64,000 nt of DNA. Source: Prauserella marina (GTDB lineage Bacteria; Actinomycetota; Actinomycetes; Mycobacteriales; Pseudonocardiaceae). The DNA lies in NCBI RefSeq assembly GCF_002240355.1, contig NZ_CP016353.1:2592501-2656500 (forward strand). Direction: 5' to 3'. The translations under genes were made by a program, and so were the position numbers. The notes below the pieces were generated by a model. It saw nothing but the letters and a program-made list of their open reading frames with translations, was not told the origin of the DNA and ran no database searches. This document shows, piece after piece, positions 1-7,848 of the stretch (positions within the stretch are counted from its first letter, which is position 1; each line of letters begins with the position of its first letter).

Positions 1-671
1 AACTGTTGCACCGCGCGGAAAACCGCACCCACTGGGCCGCGTTGCAGCACGTCTCCGGCGCGGTGATCTACGACTTCTCCGCGAGGGACACTGCCATCGT
101 TCCCGACGCCGCGCTCGGCAGGGCAGCGCTCGGAAACGCCGTCGAGGGCAGGTTTCCGGTCGGTCGCTGTGGCGCGGGCAGGTCGGCGTCGGTCGGGAAG
201 ATCGACTTCTCGCGGTCGGAGTTCGCGGGCCAGGGCGCCGCGTTCGGGCGGCACGGAGATCTCAAGGTTCTCGTCGCCACCGTCGTCAACGCCGTCGGCG
301 TGATCGTCGACCGCGACGGCACCGTGGTGCGCGGCAATTACCACGCCGAGAGCGGGCTGCGGCACCGTCCGGCCGTCGACTACGCCGCGGCGGTCGAGGA
401 GGCCGGCACCGCGCGCACCGCCTCAGGCAACACCACGCTCACCGTCGTGGTGACCAACGCGAAGCTCACCGACGTCGCGCTGCGCCAGTTCGCCACCCAG
501 GTACACAGCTCGATGCACAGGGCCATCCATCCTTTCCACACCGAACTCGACGGTGACACCCTGTTCGCGCTCACCACCGACGAGGTGGAGCCGAGGGGGA
601 TCAACCCGACCGGGCTCGGCACGCTGGCCTCCGAGCTCGCCTGGGACGCCGTACTGTCGAGCGCCAGGTGA
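1..671 (+). CDS. P1 family (DmpA/NylC-type) autoproteolytic peptidase, 5' truncated
   Basis: Only the C-terminal part is present; the reading frame is open to base 1, so the true start lies to the left. The family makes a precursor that cleaves itself to expose an N-terminal Ser/Thr nucleophile and then acts as an aminopeptidase, beta-peptidyl aminopeptidase or amide-oligomer hydrolase. A GNTTL motif lies about 141 residues into the visible frame, where NylC-type enzymes cut between Asn and Thr and use the Thr. The downstream beta-chain (TVVVTNAKL, then HxAIHPFHTELDGDTLF) is typical. The stop overlaps the start of the next gene (GTGA), so the two are probably translated together. Substrate unknown. 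Confidence 0.85.
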   Translation, partial: LLHRAENRTHWAALQHVSGAVIYDFSARDTAIVPDAALGRAALGNAVEGRFPVGRCGAGRSASVGKIDFSRSEFAGQGAAFGRHGDLKVLVATVVNAVGVIVDRDGTVVRGNYHAESGLRHRPAVDYAAAVEEAGTARTASGNTTLTVVVTNAKLTDVALRQFATQVHSSMHRAIHPFHTELDGDTLFALTTDEVEPRGINPTGLGTLASELAWDAVLSSAR

Positions 672-1765
672 GCCGCGTGAACTCCCCGGTCGCGGTGCAT
701 GCCTCGGCCGAGACCGATCCCGGTGCGGCGGGACGAGAGCTGGGCGCCGCGCACGGCGAGGCGATCCGCCGGACCTGCGCCACCTACGCGCGCCTGTTCG
801 CCGCACATGGCCTGCACCCGCATCATGTCCGCGACCACGCCCGCGCGGCACTCAGCGAAATCGGTTCGTGGGCGCCGCACCTCGCCGAGGAGATCGAGGG
901 CATCGCGCACGGCTGCGGACTGCCGGTGTGGAGGGTCGGCGCGGTCAACGCGCGGACCGAGATACTGGCGGCGGCCGACGTCACCGGCGAGGGCGAGTGC
1001 TCGACGTCGGTGGTGCTGCCCGGCGACGGCGAGCCGCCGCGCACGGTGCAGACCTGGGACTGGCACGACATCCTCGGCGGCGCGATGCTCGTGCGCACGC
1101 TCGTCAGCCCTTCGGGCAGGGCGATCGCGACGTTCACCGAGCATGGTGTCGTCGGCAAGATCGGGGTCAACGACCTGGGGCTCGGCGTGCACTTCAACGT
1201 GCTGCGGCACCGGTCCGACGGCGGGCGCGCGGGTGTGCCGGTGCACGTGGTAGCGCGGAGGGTGCTGGAGGAGGCGGCCACAGTGGACGAAGCGCTGCGC
1301 ATCGCCGCGACGGCCCGGCTGTCGGCTTCGACGGTGCTCACCGTCGTCACCCGCGACGAGGCCCGCTGTCTCGAATTGTCGCCTGCCGGTATCGGTGAGG
1401 TCGCGCCACGCGAGGGGTTTCTCACGCACACCAACCACTTTCTCGCGCCGGAACTCGCTGACGGGGAGCGCACGAGCGCGGCGGAATCGAGTACGTTCGA
1501 ACGCCACGCCTGGCTGGCCGGAAAGGCACCCGCGCTGAGCGCGGCCGATCCGACCGCGCGGGCCCGTGCGCTGTGCGCCCACCGCGACGACGCGGCGCCG
1601 GTGTGCGCGCACGCCGATCTCGCGCTGCCGGAACATCGCCGCTGGGAAACACTCGCCACGATCTCGCTCGACGTCACCGCGCGCACGATGCATGTGCACC
1701 CTGGCGGGCCGTGCGCCGTTGGCGAAGAATCGTGGCTCACCGTGCCCGCGGCGCGGCCACGGTGA
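668..1765 (+). CDS. C45 family autoproteolytic acyltransferase/hydrolase
   Basis: 365-aa protein resembling the penicillin acyl-coenzyme A:6-APA acyltransferase-like (peptidase C45) family of Ntn hydrolases. These cleave themselves before a Cys that becomes the nucleophile for amide bond hydrolysis or transfer. The likely nucleophile is Cys111 in GEGECSTSVV; the following W-D-W (around residue 129) and the later THTNHF motif also fit the family. GTG start at 668 overlaps the upstream peptidase stop by 4 bp. Two unrelated self-activating amidohydrolases in one operon suggest joint breakdown of an unusual amide or peptide. Substrate not readable from sequence. Confidence 0.8.
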   Translation: MSRVNSPVAVHASAETDPGAAGRELGAAHGEAIRRTCATYARLFAAHGLHPHHVRDHARAALSEIGSWAPHLAEEIEGIAHGCGLPVWRVGAVNARTEILAAADVTGEGECSTSVVLPGDGEPPRTVQTWDWHDILGGAMLVRTLVSPSGRAIATFTEHGVVGKIGVNDLGLGVHFNVLRHRSDGGRAGVPVHVVARRVLEEAATVDEALRIAATARLSASTVLTVVTRDEARCLELSPAGIGEVAPREGFLTHTNHFLAPELADGERTSAAESSTFERHAWLAGKAPALSAADPTARARALCAHRDDAAPVCAHADLALPEHRRWETLATISLDVTARTMHVHPGGPCAVGEESWLTVPAARPR

Positions 1766-1766
1766 G

Positions 1767-2741
1767 TCAGCGCCGGGTGGAGCGCCGCTCGGTGAGCCCG
1801 ATCGGCTGAGCGCGCACGGTGCCCTTCGGCGTCTCGCCGGAAAGAACGTCGAACAGGAGCTGGGCACAGGCAGCACCGGCTTCCCGAGGACGCAGGTCGA
1901 TCGCGGTGATGGGCGGATCGGTGTGTGTGAGGGCCGCACTGTCCACACAGGAGGCGAGCAGCAGGTCGCCGCCGATAGTCCTTCCCGCGGCGCGGAGCAC
2001 GGGGAGGACGGCGGCGGCCGCGCCGTCCGGAGCGCACACCAGCGCGTCGACCTCGGGGTCGGCGTTGAGCAGCGCGCGCACGTTGTCCTGCATGATCGCG
2101 GTGGGCGAGCCGAACGCCATCTCCCGCAGCCGGGGCCGCGTCCCATGGCGTTCGCACCAGCGCAGATAGGTCGACTGGAGCGTGCGGCCCCAGTCGGTGA
2201 CCGTGCTGGAGGCGAGGAAGGCGATGTGGCCCGCGCCCTGGGCGTGCAGGTGATCGAGCAGCGTGTCGAGCATCGCGGCGTGGTCGGACAGCACCACTCC
2301 CGCCGGTTCGGCTTCGCCCGTGTAGCGCTCGCAGGTGACGGCGGGTACCGGCGAATCGAGCAGGCCGTGTACCACGGTGTCGGTCTCCAGCGGGTCGCCG
2401 AGCACGACTCCGTCGACGCGGTGGAATCGGTGCGAGGACACGTGCCGCGCCGTCAGCAGGGTGACGTCGTAGTCCATTGTGGCCGCTTGATCGACGACGC
2501 CGAACACGAACGACATGTAGTACTCGGATCGCGTCAGCACCTCGGGAAGGTGAAGGCCGATCGCGCCGGTGCGCGCCATGCGCAGCGACCTGGCGACGGG
2601 GTTGGGCGAGTAGCCGAGCTTGCTCGCGACGGCGACCACGTGCTGTCTCGTCCGCTCCGACACCCTGCCCGAATTGCGCAGCGCATCGGAGGCCGTCGTC
2701 TTCGAGACACCGGCGGCTTTGGCGACCTCGATCAGGTTCAC
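1767..2741 (-). CDS. LacI family transcriptional regulator
   Basis: N-terminal LacI helix-turn-helix (NLIEVAKAAGVSKTTASDAL) followed by a periplasmic-binding-protein-like effector domain to the C-terminus, about 324 aa. I chose GTG at 2741 because AGGA sits 8 nt upstream and the HTH then starts at residue 2, as usual in LacI proteins; GTG at 2759 would add six residues. It is convergent with the hydrolase pair (1 bp between the stops at 1765 and 1767), so it may sense a product of those enzymes, but no operator was identified. Confidence 0.9.
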   Translation of the reverse strand: MNLIEVAKAAGVSKTTASDALRNSGRVSERTRQHVVAVASKLGYSPNPVARSLRMARTGAIGLHLPEVLTRSEYYMSFVFGVVDQAATMDYDVTLLTARHVSSHRFHRVDGVVLGDPLETDTVVHGLLDSPVPAVTCERYTGEAEPAGVVLSDHAAMLDTLLDHLHAQGAGHIAFLASSTVTDWGRTLQSTYLRWCERHGTRPRLREMAFGSPTAIMQDNVRALLNADPEVDALVCAPDGAAAAVLPVLRAAGRTIGGDLLLASCVDSAALTHTDPPITAIDLRPREAGAACAQLLFDVLSGETPKGTVRAQPIGLTERRSTRR

Positions 2742-2870
2742 CGGCTCATTCCTGCGCACGGTACCGACGATAGCGGCAGGACCGCGTGGCGCGTCCGTGA
2801 CGGCCCGGAATGATCCGGCGCGCCCTGCCGTTGCAGGGTGGACACGGTTCGGGAGGTCTGGAGAGTGGTC

Positions 2871-3440
2871 ATGTCGTTCGCCGCCTTGCCTTCGGTCGCC
2901 TCGTGGCGGCACGAGGGCGCTCGCACGGGATTCGAGGTCGCGTTCTTCGCGACCGCTGACGAGGGCTACCTGATCGAGGGCACCACGACGGCCACCGAGG
3001 ACGGCACGTCCTGGATCGTGGACTACCGGATCCGGCTCGACCGGTGGTGGCTGACCAGATCCGCCAGAATCGCGGGCAGGGTCGGCGGTGCGACCACCAT
3101 CACGGTGATCGAGGCCGACGGCCGGGGCGGCTGGACGGTCGACGGTGCCGAGGCCCCTCAGCTGAACGGATGTCTCGACCTCGACCTCGAATCGTCGGCG
3201 ATGACCAACACGTTCCCAGTCCACAGGGAACGTTTTCCGCTTGAGCGTACGGTGGCCGCGCCCGCGGCGTTCGTGCGCGCGGACGGTCTCACGGTGGAGC
3301 GCCTCGACCAGACCTACACCCGCTCCGGCGATCTGCGCTACGCCTACACCGCGCCCGCGTTCGCCCTCGCCTGCGAGCTGGGCTACGACCGGCATGGTCT
3401 GGTACTGAACTACCCGGGGCTGGCCACCAGGATCAGCTGA
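2871..3440 (+). CDS. Putative glycolipid-binding domain protein (PF06475 type)
   Basis: About 189 aa, no signal peptide or membrane segment. Matches the family in its alternating pattern: the WWLTRSARI strand, a GGWTVDG turn, the NGCLDLDLESSAMTNTFPVHR segment and a final YTYxxPxF-like strand. Members are small beta-rich proteins called glycolipid-binding from one structural study; the cellular role is unclear. ATG at 2871 is preferred because GGAG precedes it by 7-8 nt; an in-frame start at 2838 lacks a site. Divergent from the LacI gene and convergent with the GntR gene. Confidence 0.7.
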   Translation: MSFAALPSVASWRHEGARTGFEVAFFATADEGYLIEGTTTATEDGTSWIVDYRIRLDRWWLTRSARIAGRVGGATTITVIEADGRGGWTVDGAEAPQLNGCLDLDLESSAMTNTFPVHRERFPLERTVAAPAAFVRADGLTVERLDQTYTRSGDLRYAYTAPAFALACELGYDRHGLVLNYPGLATRIS

Positions 3441-3449
3441 TTCGCGTCG

Positions 3450-4199
3450 TCAGGAACGGACCGAGTCGACGGTGAACCGGTACCGGTCACCCCGGTAGCG
3501 CCGGTCGGCGTACTCGACGGCCCTGCCGGTGACGTCGCTGGCGACGCGGACGGCGGTCAGCACGGGGGAGCCGACCGCGACGCCGAGCCGCTCGGCGAGG
3601 ACGGCGTCGGCGATGTCGGCCGCGATCGTCTCGCGCCCGGCGACGAGCCGGGTTCCGGTCGTGCGCTCCAGCCAGTCGTAGAGCGATCCGGCGAGCTCGG
3701 CCGCCGTCGGCGGCGTGCGCACGGCGACCACGTCGGGGGAGAGCCACGAGGTGCTCACGGCGATCGGCGCGCCGTCGGCGAGCAGCACGCGCTCGATTCG
3801 CACCAGCTTGGTGCGCCGGGCCACGCCCAGCGCGCGGGCGGGCTCGCCGCTCACGGCCTCGACGGTCACCTGGGTGCTGCCATAGGACGGTTCGAGTCCC
3901 CGGGCCCGCATGTCCTCGGTGAACGAGGCGAGCTGGTGTGGCGGCACGGTGACCCGAGGGGGAAGCACGACAGAGCCCCTGCCGGAGCGGCGGCTGATCA
4001 AGCCGTCCGCTTCGAGGCTGTCCAGCGCCGCTCGGGCGGTGGTGCGGCTGACGCCGAACCTGGCGCCGAGCGCGGATTCCGACGGAAGGGCATCGCCCTC
4101 ACCGAACTCCGCCTTCTCGACGGCCGTGCGCAGCCGCTCGGCGATCTGAAACCACAGCGGCACCGGGCCTTCGACAAGATCTTCCCGGTCCCACGACAC
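3450..4199 (-). CDS. GntR family (HutC/UTRA) transcriptional regulator 1
   Basis: 249 aa with an N-terminal winged HTH (residues about 12-75; LPSESALGARFGVSRTTARAAL) and a C-terminal UTRA ligand domain. Close paralogue of the regulator starting at 5170: both begin with a W-x-x-EDL-x-EGPVP-x-W block and share SFxEDMRxRGL. GTG start at 4199; TAGGCT (minus strand, 4211-4206) lies 6 nt upstream, consistent with a leaderless transcript. A near-perfect copy of the operator found before the second regulator sits at 4213-4230, 13 nt from the start, so autoregulation is likely. Follows the PfkB kinase on the same strand by 38 bp. Confidence 0.92.
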   Translation of the reverse strand: MSWDREDLVEGPVPLWFQIAERLRTAVEKAEFGEGDALPSESALGARFGVSRTTARAALDSLEADGLISRRSGRGSVVLPPRVTVPPHQLASFTEDMRARGLEPSYGSTQVTVEAVSGEPARALGVARRTKLVRIERVLLADGAPIAVSTSWLSPDVVAVRTPPTAAELAGSLYDWLERTTGTRLVAGRETIAADIADAVLAERLGVAVGSPVLTAVRVASDVTGRAVEYADRRYRGDRYRFTVDSVRS

Positions 4200-4212
4200 C
4201 GCGCCAGCCTAA

Positions 4213-4230
4213 CAAACGTCATGACGTCGC
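4213..4230. promoter_or_regulatory. Candidate GntR operator, copy 1
   Basis: CAAACGTCATGACGTCGC: the central ACGTCATGACGT is a perfect 12-bp palindrome and the left 15 bases equal the operator at 5139-5156. It ends 13 nt before the GntR start at 4199, the same distance as the other copy from its own gene. The match and the position are seen directly; binding by either regulator is inferred. Confidence 0.7.
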
Positions 4231-4237
4231 GGCGGGC

Positions 4238-5104
4238 TCAGTCCGCCAGCATGGCCAGAACTCGGTCAGGGAAGGGGATTCCGGCTCGCGCGCCGGTCGC
4301 CGTGCACGACAGGCTCGCCGCGACCGCCGCGTAGCGGGCCGCCGTCACCGGATCGTCCCCGCCGTCGATCCTCGCGAGATAGCTGCCGGTGAAGCAGTCG
4401 CCGGCGCCCGTCGTGTCGACGGTGGTGACCGGTACGGCCGCGCCGGAGTGCGCCGAGCCGTCCGGGGCGAACAATCGCCAGCCGCGCGGGCCGTCGGTCA
4501 CGACGAGCGTCGTGCGGTGTTCCGCGGCCGCGGCGGCGGGATCCGGCCCCAGCAGCGCCGCGTGCCATGGCCCGGCGACGACGTGCTCGGCCAGTGCCGC
4601 GGCGACGCGGGCGGCACCGGGGTCCGTGCAGCCGTCGAGATCGACCGCGCAGCGCACGGTTCGCCGTCCCGCGAGCGCCTCCCCGGCCTGCGGGAATCGG
4701 TAGCCGTCGAGGTAGAGCATGCCGCCACCGAGCTCGTCGAGCCGGTGTGCGGTGGCCGCGATGTGCGCGGGGTCCACGTCGTCGTCCTGGCTGATGATCG
4801 TCCGGTCGCCTTCGGGGCCGACGAGGACGATCGCGCTCGTCAGCGTGCCGTCCCGGGCTGTCCACGCCACGTCGGCTCCTGCTCTGGCCAGGGTGTCGAG
4901 GAAGGCCCCGCTGAGGGCGTCGTCGCCGACGACTCCGGCGAAGGCGGTGGTGGCGCCCGCTTTCGCGGCGGCGAAGGCGGCGTTGGCCGCCATTCCGCCG
5001 TCGTGGCGCTGGATCGAGTGCGCGTTGATCCGGGAACCGGCGGCGGGCATCTCGGGTACCCGCACCGTCACGTCGCTGTTGGCGTATCCGCAGAAGACGA
5101 TCAC
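4238..5104 (-). CDS. PfkB family carbohydrate/nucleoside kinase 1
   Basis: 288-aa ribokinase-fold kinase. The N-terminal signature is the GGMAANAAFAAAKAG region (residues about 36-50); the C-terminal ATP/anion-hole motif is DTTGAGDCFTGS, whose Asp is the catalytic base. The family phosphorylates sugars, nucleosides or pyrimidines; the substrate cannot be assigned. GTG start at 5104; TACGCT 6 nt upstream on the minus strand suggests a leaderless mRNA. It shares a divergent 65-bp control region, including the operator at 5139-5156, with the second GntR gene. Confidence 0.88.
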   Translation of the reverse strand: MIVFCGYANSDVTVRVPEMPAAGSRINAHSIQRHDGGMAANAAFAAAKAGATTAFAGVVGDDALSGAFLDTLARAGADVAWTARDGTLTSAIVLVGPEGDRTIISQDDDVDPAHIAATAHRLDELGGGMLYLDGYRFPQAGEALAGRRTVRCAVDLDGCTDPGAARVAAALAEHVVAGPWHAALLGPDPAAAAAEHRTTLVVTDGPRGWRLFAPDGSAHSGAAVPVTTVDTTGAGDCFTGSYLARIDGGDDPVTAARYAAVAASLSCTATGARAGIPFPDRVLAMLAD

Positions 5105-5133
5105 ACCGGCAGCGTACGCGGCCGCCTGATCTA

Positions 5134-5162
5134 TTGACCAAACGTCATGACGTTTGTACGTT
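5134..5162 (+). promoter_or_regulatory. Promoter of GntR 2 with operator in the -35/-10 spacer
   Basis: TTGACC (5134-5139), 17-nt spacer, TACGTT (5157-5162), then 7 nt to the ATG at 5170, giving a leaderless transcript. The spacer is filled by the perfect 18-bp palindrome CAAACGTCATGACGTTTG (5139-5156). Bound repressor would block RNA polymerase, and the site also lies just upstream of the divergent kinase promoter. GntR/HutC regulators commonly bind GT-N-AC palindromes; which regulator binds here is inferred. Confidence 0.75.
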
Positions 5163-5169
5163 GTTGGTC

Positions 5170-5922
5170 ATGCGGTGGAACGACGAAGATCTCGACGAGG
5201 GGCCGGTGCCCAAGTGGCATCAGCTCGCGCAGCGGCTGCGTTCGGCCGTGGTCAAGGGCGAGTTCGCGCAGGGGGACCTTCTTCCCTCGGAGACCGAGCT
5301 GACCCGGCGCTTCGGCATCAGCAGGACCACGGCCGCGACGGCATTGCGCGCCCTTGAGCAGGACCGGCTCGTGCGCAGGCGGCCCGGCCACGGCACCGTC
5401 GTGCTGCCGCCGCCCATCGACCAGCCGCTGACCCTGCTCTCGTCGTTCTCCGAGGACATGCGAGGACGCGGGCTCACAGCCGGATACCGCGAGAGCGCCG
5501 TCACCGTCGCCATCCCACCGCCGGACGCCGCCGCGGCCTTTGGCCTCGCCGATGGCGACCACGTGGTCGCCATCGACCGGATGCTGCTCGCCGAGGGGGA
5601 ACCGATCGCGCACAGCCGCTGCTGGCTCGCCCCGCATGCCGTCGATCCCTCGGCGCCGCCTTCCGCTGACGAACTCGATCGCGGTTCGCTCTATGCCTGG
5701 ATCGAGCGAAACTCGGGCAGCAGGGTCGCGACCGCCGACGAGCACATCGAGGGAGCGACGGCGGGAGCGGCGCTCGCGAGAAGGCTCGCCGTGCCGAGGG
5801 GAGCGGCGGTGCTCGTGGCTCGCAGGCTCAGCAGGGACGCGAGCGGGCGGCCGGTCGAGCTGGCCACGATCACCTACCGCGCCGACCGCTACCGCTACCG
5901 CATCGAACTGGTGCGGCCATGA
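5170..5922 (+). CDS. GntR family (HutC/UTRA) transcriptional regulator 2
   Basis: About 250 aa with N-terminal winged HTH (LPSETELTRRFGISRTTAATAL) and a UTRA effector domain; paralogue of the regulator at 3450-4199. ATG 5170 is chosen because translation then begins with the same W-N-D-E-D-L block as the paralogue and because a promoter is placed 7 nt upstream. An in-frame start at 5134 would lie on the -35 box. First gene of a seven-gene operon; its stop overlaps the next start (ATGA). It probably represses the operon until a phosphorylated substrate accumulates (inference from family behaviour). Confidence 0.92.
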   Translation: MRWNDEDLDEGPVPKWHQLAQRLRSAVVKGEFAQGDLLPSETELTRRFGISRTTAATALRALEQDRLVRRRPGHGTVVLPPPIDQPLTLLSSFSEDMRGRGLTAGYRESAVTVAIPPPDAAAAFGLADGDHVVAIDRMLLAEGEPIAHSRCWLAPHAVDPSAPPSADELDRGSLYAWIERNSGSRVATADEHIEGATAGAALARRLAVPRGAAVLVARRLSRDASGRPVELATITYRADRYRYRIELVRP

Positions 5923-6821
5923 GCGAACCGGTGCTGTTCGTCGGTGACTCCGTCTACGACACCACGGTCAGGGTGGCAAGGCTGCCGGGCGCGGACGAGA
6001 AGGTCGTCGGCGTGGAGGCCATCGACGCCATTGGTGGCGTTGCCACCAATGCCGCCGTCGCCTGCGCGCGAGCGGGCAGCAGAGCGCGGCTGGTGAGCGT
6101 GCTCGGCACCGACCCGGCAGGAAGGGCGTGCGCGGAGCAGGGCGCGGAACTCGGGCTGGAGTTCCTGCCGGAGATCGTGCCAGGACCGGCCAACAGGGCG
6201 GTGATCTCGCTCGCCGCCGACGGGGAGAAGCAACTCGTGCTCGTACCGGGCGCGCGGATGTACCCCACCGTCGAGACCTGCCGCGACCTCGATCTCGACG
6301 GCGTGGCCTGGGTACACACCGCCGTCTACGACGTCGAGGCCGCCGCCGTGCTTAGCAGACGGTGCGCCGACGCCGGGATCCCGTTCTCCATCGACCTCGA
6401 ACCGGCCACTTTTCCCGGCGGTATCGGCGATCTCGCCCCGCACCTTTCCGGGGCCGCCGTCGCGTTCTGCAATTCGAGGGCCGCCGAGGCGATCACCGGT
6501 GCGGACTCGGCGGCCGGCGCCGAGGAGGTGCTGTTCGGCATGGGCGTCGCCGCCGTCGTGCGCACGGAGGGCTCCGGTGGCGCGAGCTGGTGCACCCGCG
6601 AGGGGACCACGACCGTGCCCAATCCCGGCGACGCGCCCCCCGTCGTCGACACGACCGGCGCGGGGGACTGTCTTGCCGGGTCGTTCGCCGCATTGTCCGT
6701 CGAGACCGGCGACCCGCTCACGGCGCTGCGCTACGCCGTGAGGGCGGCAAGCCACAGCTGCTCCCGGCTCGGCGGGCACCGGTCGTTCCTGACGAGAGAG
6801 GAGCTGGCATGGATCTGTTGA
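5919..6821 (+). CDS. PfkB family kinase 2
   Basis: 300-aa ribokinase-fold protein. The N-terminal GGVATNAAVACARAG motif binds substrate and DTTGAGDCLAGS forms the anion hole with the catalytic Asp. Paralogue of the kinase at 4238-5104. Overlaps the GntR stop by 4 bp and the next gene by 13 bp, so it is tightly coupled in the operon. Substrate likely a sugar or sugar-like alcohol entering through the transporter at the operon end, but this is not shown. Confidence 0.9.
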   Translation: MSEPVLFVGDSVYDTTVRVARLPGADEKVVGVEAIDAIGGVATNAAVACARAGSRARLVSVLGTDPAGRACAEQGAELGLEFLPEIVPGPANRAVISLAADGEKQLVLVPGARMYPTVETCRDLDLDGVAWVHTAVYDVEAAAVLSRRCADAGIPFSIDLEPATFPGGIGDLAPHLSGAAVAFCNSRAAEAITGADSAAGAEEVLFGMGVAAVVRTEGSGGASWCTREGTTTVPNPGDAPPVVDTTGAGDCLAGSFAALSVETGDPLTALRYAVRAASHSCSRLGGHRSFLTREELAWIC

Positions 6822-7528
6822 GTGGCGAGACCGAGGTCTTCCGGGCCGCCAACGACGGAAGGGCGGCCGTGGTGTTCCTCGCCGACCGCACCGGAAGAGG
6901 CCCGGTGGAACAAGCGGCCGTGCGCGGCGTGCTCGCCGAGCTGAACCGGCTCCGCGCCGAGGGCTGGTCGCTGTCGGTCGACGCGATACTCGGTGCCGGG
7001 AATTCCCCGGCACCGCAGGCGTTCGCGACCGGGTTCACCCACGACCGCGACCTCGCTGGGATGTTCGAGGCGCCGAGCCTCGACGCCGCGCACGAGGGGA
7101 TCGGCGCGCTGGAACAGGCCGGCTGGAATCGCCTGCTGCGCACGGAATGGCTCGTGGGGCCTCGAGAATTCCAGCCGGTCGTCAGCCCGAACTCTCGGGG
7201 CACCGCCGACGAGTGGGCGTTTTTCGCGCTGTGGAAGTGGAACGACGCCTGGCAGGCGGCCACCGGTGAGCAGCGCGAGGAATACGACCGGGAATGCGAC
7301 ATGGCCTTCGCCGACGACGTGCGGCTTGGTGCCGCGATCACCGGACGGCACCGGCTGGACGTGTCCAGCAGATGGGACCACATCGGAGTGTGGCGCGTTT
7401 CCGGCCCCGCCGTGATCGACGAGGCCATGCGCGGTCACTCCGCCGTCGCCGATTTCAAGTTCACGACATCCCGCCACTACCTCGGCAGGAGAGTCGCCTT
7501 CGACAACGCACTGCTGGAGAACGCGTGA
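6809..7528 (+). CDS. Conserved-looking protein of unknown function in PfkB/BtpA operon
   Basis: 239 aa, soluble, Trp-rich, not confidently recognised. ATG at 6809 with GAGAGAGGAG upstream; overlaps the kinase gene by 13 bp. The C-terminal third (around DHIGVWRVSGPAVIDEAM) resembles the middle of the next, smaller protein (SHVEVWSFPSAEAAFD), so both may share a ferredoxin-like alpha-beta-barrel fold. Strict overlap with neighbours argues it is a real component of the pathway, possibly a non-redox accessory enzyme. Confidence 0.7.
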   Translation: MDLLSGETEVFRAANDGRAAVVFLADRTGRGPVEQAAVRGVLAELNRLRAEGWSLSVDAILGAGNSPAPQAFATGFTHDRDLAGMFEAPSLDAAHEGIGALEQAGWNRLLRTEWLVGPREFQPVVSPNSRGTADEWAFFALWKWNDAWQAATGEQREEYDRECDMAFADDVRLGAAITGRHRLDVSSRWDHIGVWRVSGPAVIDEAMRGHSAVADFKFTTSRHYLGRRVAFDNALLENA

Positions 7529-7848
7529 ACGACTTCGTCTGGTTGCACTACACCCTTCCCCGCACCACGTGGTTCGAACTGTCCACAGTGGAACGACAAG
7601 CGCTCGAAGCCGGATTCGAGGAGTGCAGGCAACGCTCCCGTGTGGACGGTGCCGAACTGACCGGCAGCTTCCACGTGCGCGGGCAGAGTGACTACTCGCA
7701 CGTCGAGGTGTGGTCGTTCCCGAGCGCCGAGGCCGCCTTCGACCACTGGTCCCGGCTGGTCGCCGCGGGCTACGTGCGGTGCTTCGACTACGCAAACCAG
7801 CTCGGCGCCGCCGACCCGGCGGCAGGGCAGAACGAAAGGAACAGATGA
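7525..7848 (+). CDS. Small protein of unknown function (possible dimeric alpha-beta barrel)
   Basis: 107 aa, GTG start at 7525 overlapping the previous stop by 4 bp and overlapping the next ATG by 4 bp (ATGA at 7845-7848). No signal peptide or membrane segment. The pattern of a short beta strand, a long helix and HVEVWSF strand resembles small dimeric alpha-beta-barrel proteins, which is only a tentative fold guess. Possibly a shortened relative of the preceding 239-aa protein. Confidence 0.65.
   Translation: MNDFVWLHYTLPRTTWFELSTVERQALEAGFEECRQRSRVDGAELTGSFHVRGQSDYSHVEVWSFPSAEAAFDHWSRLVAAGYVRCFDYANQLGAADPAAGQNERNR

Noticed and set aside
1566-2813. 415-codon plus-strand frame over the C45 end and lacI
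   Set aside because: Antisense to a clear LacI regulator and lacks any domain.
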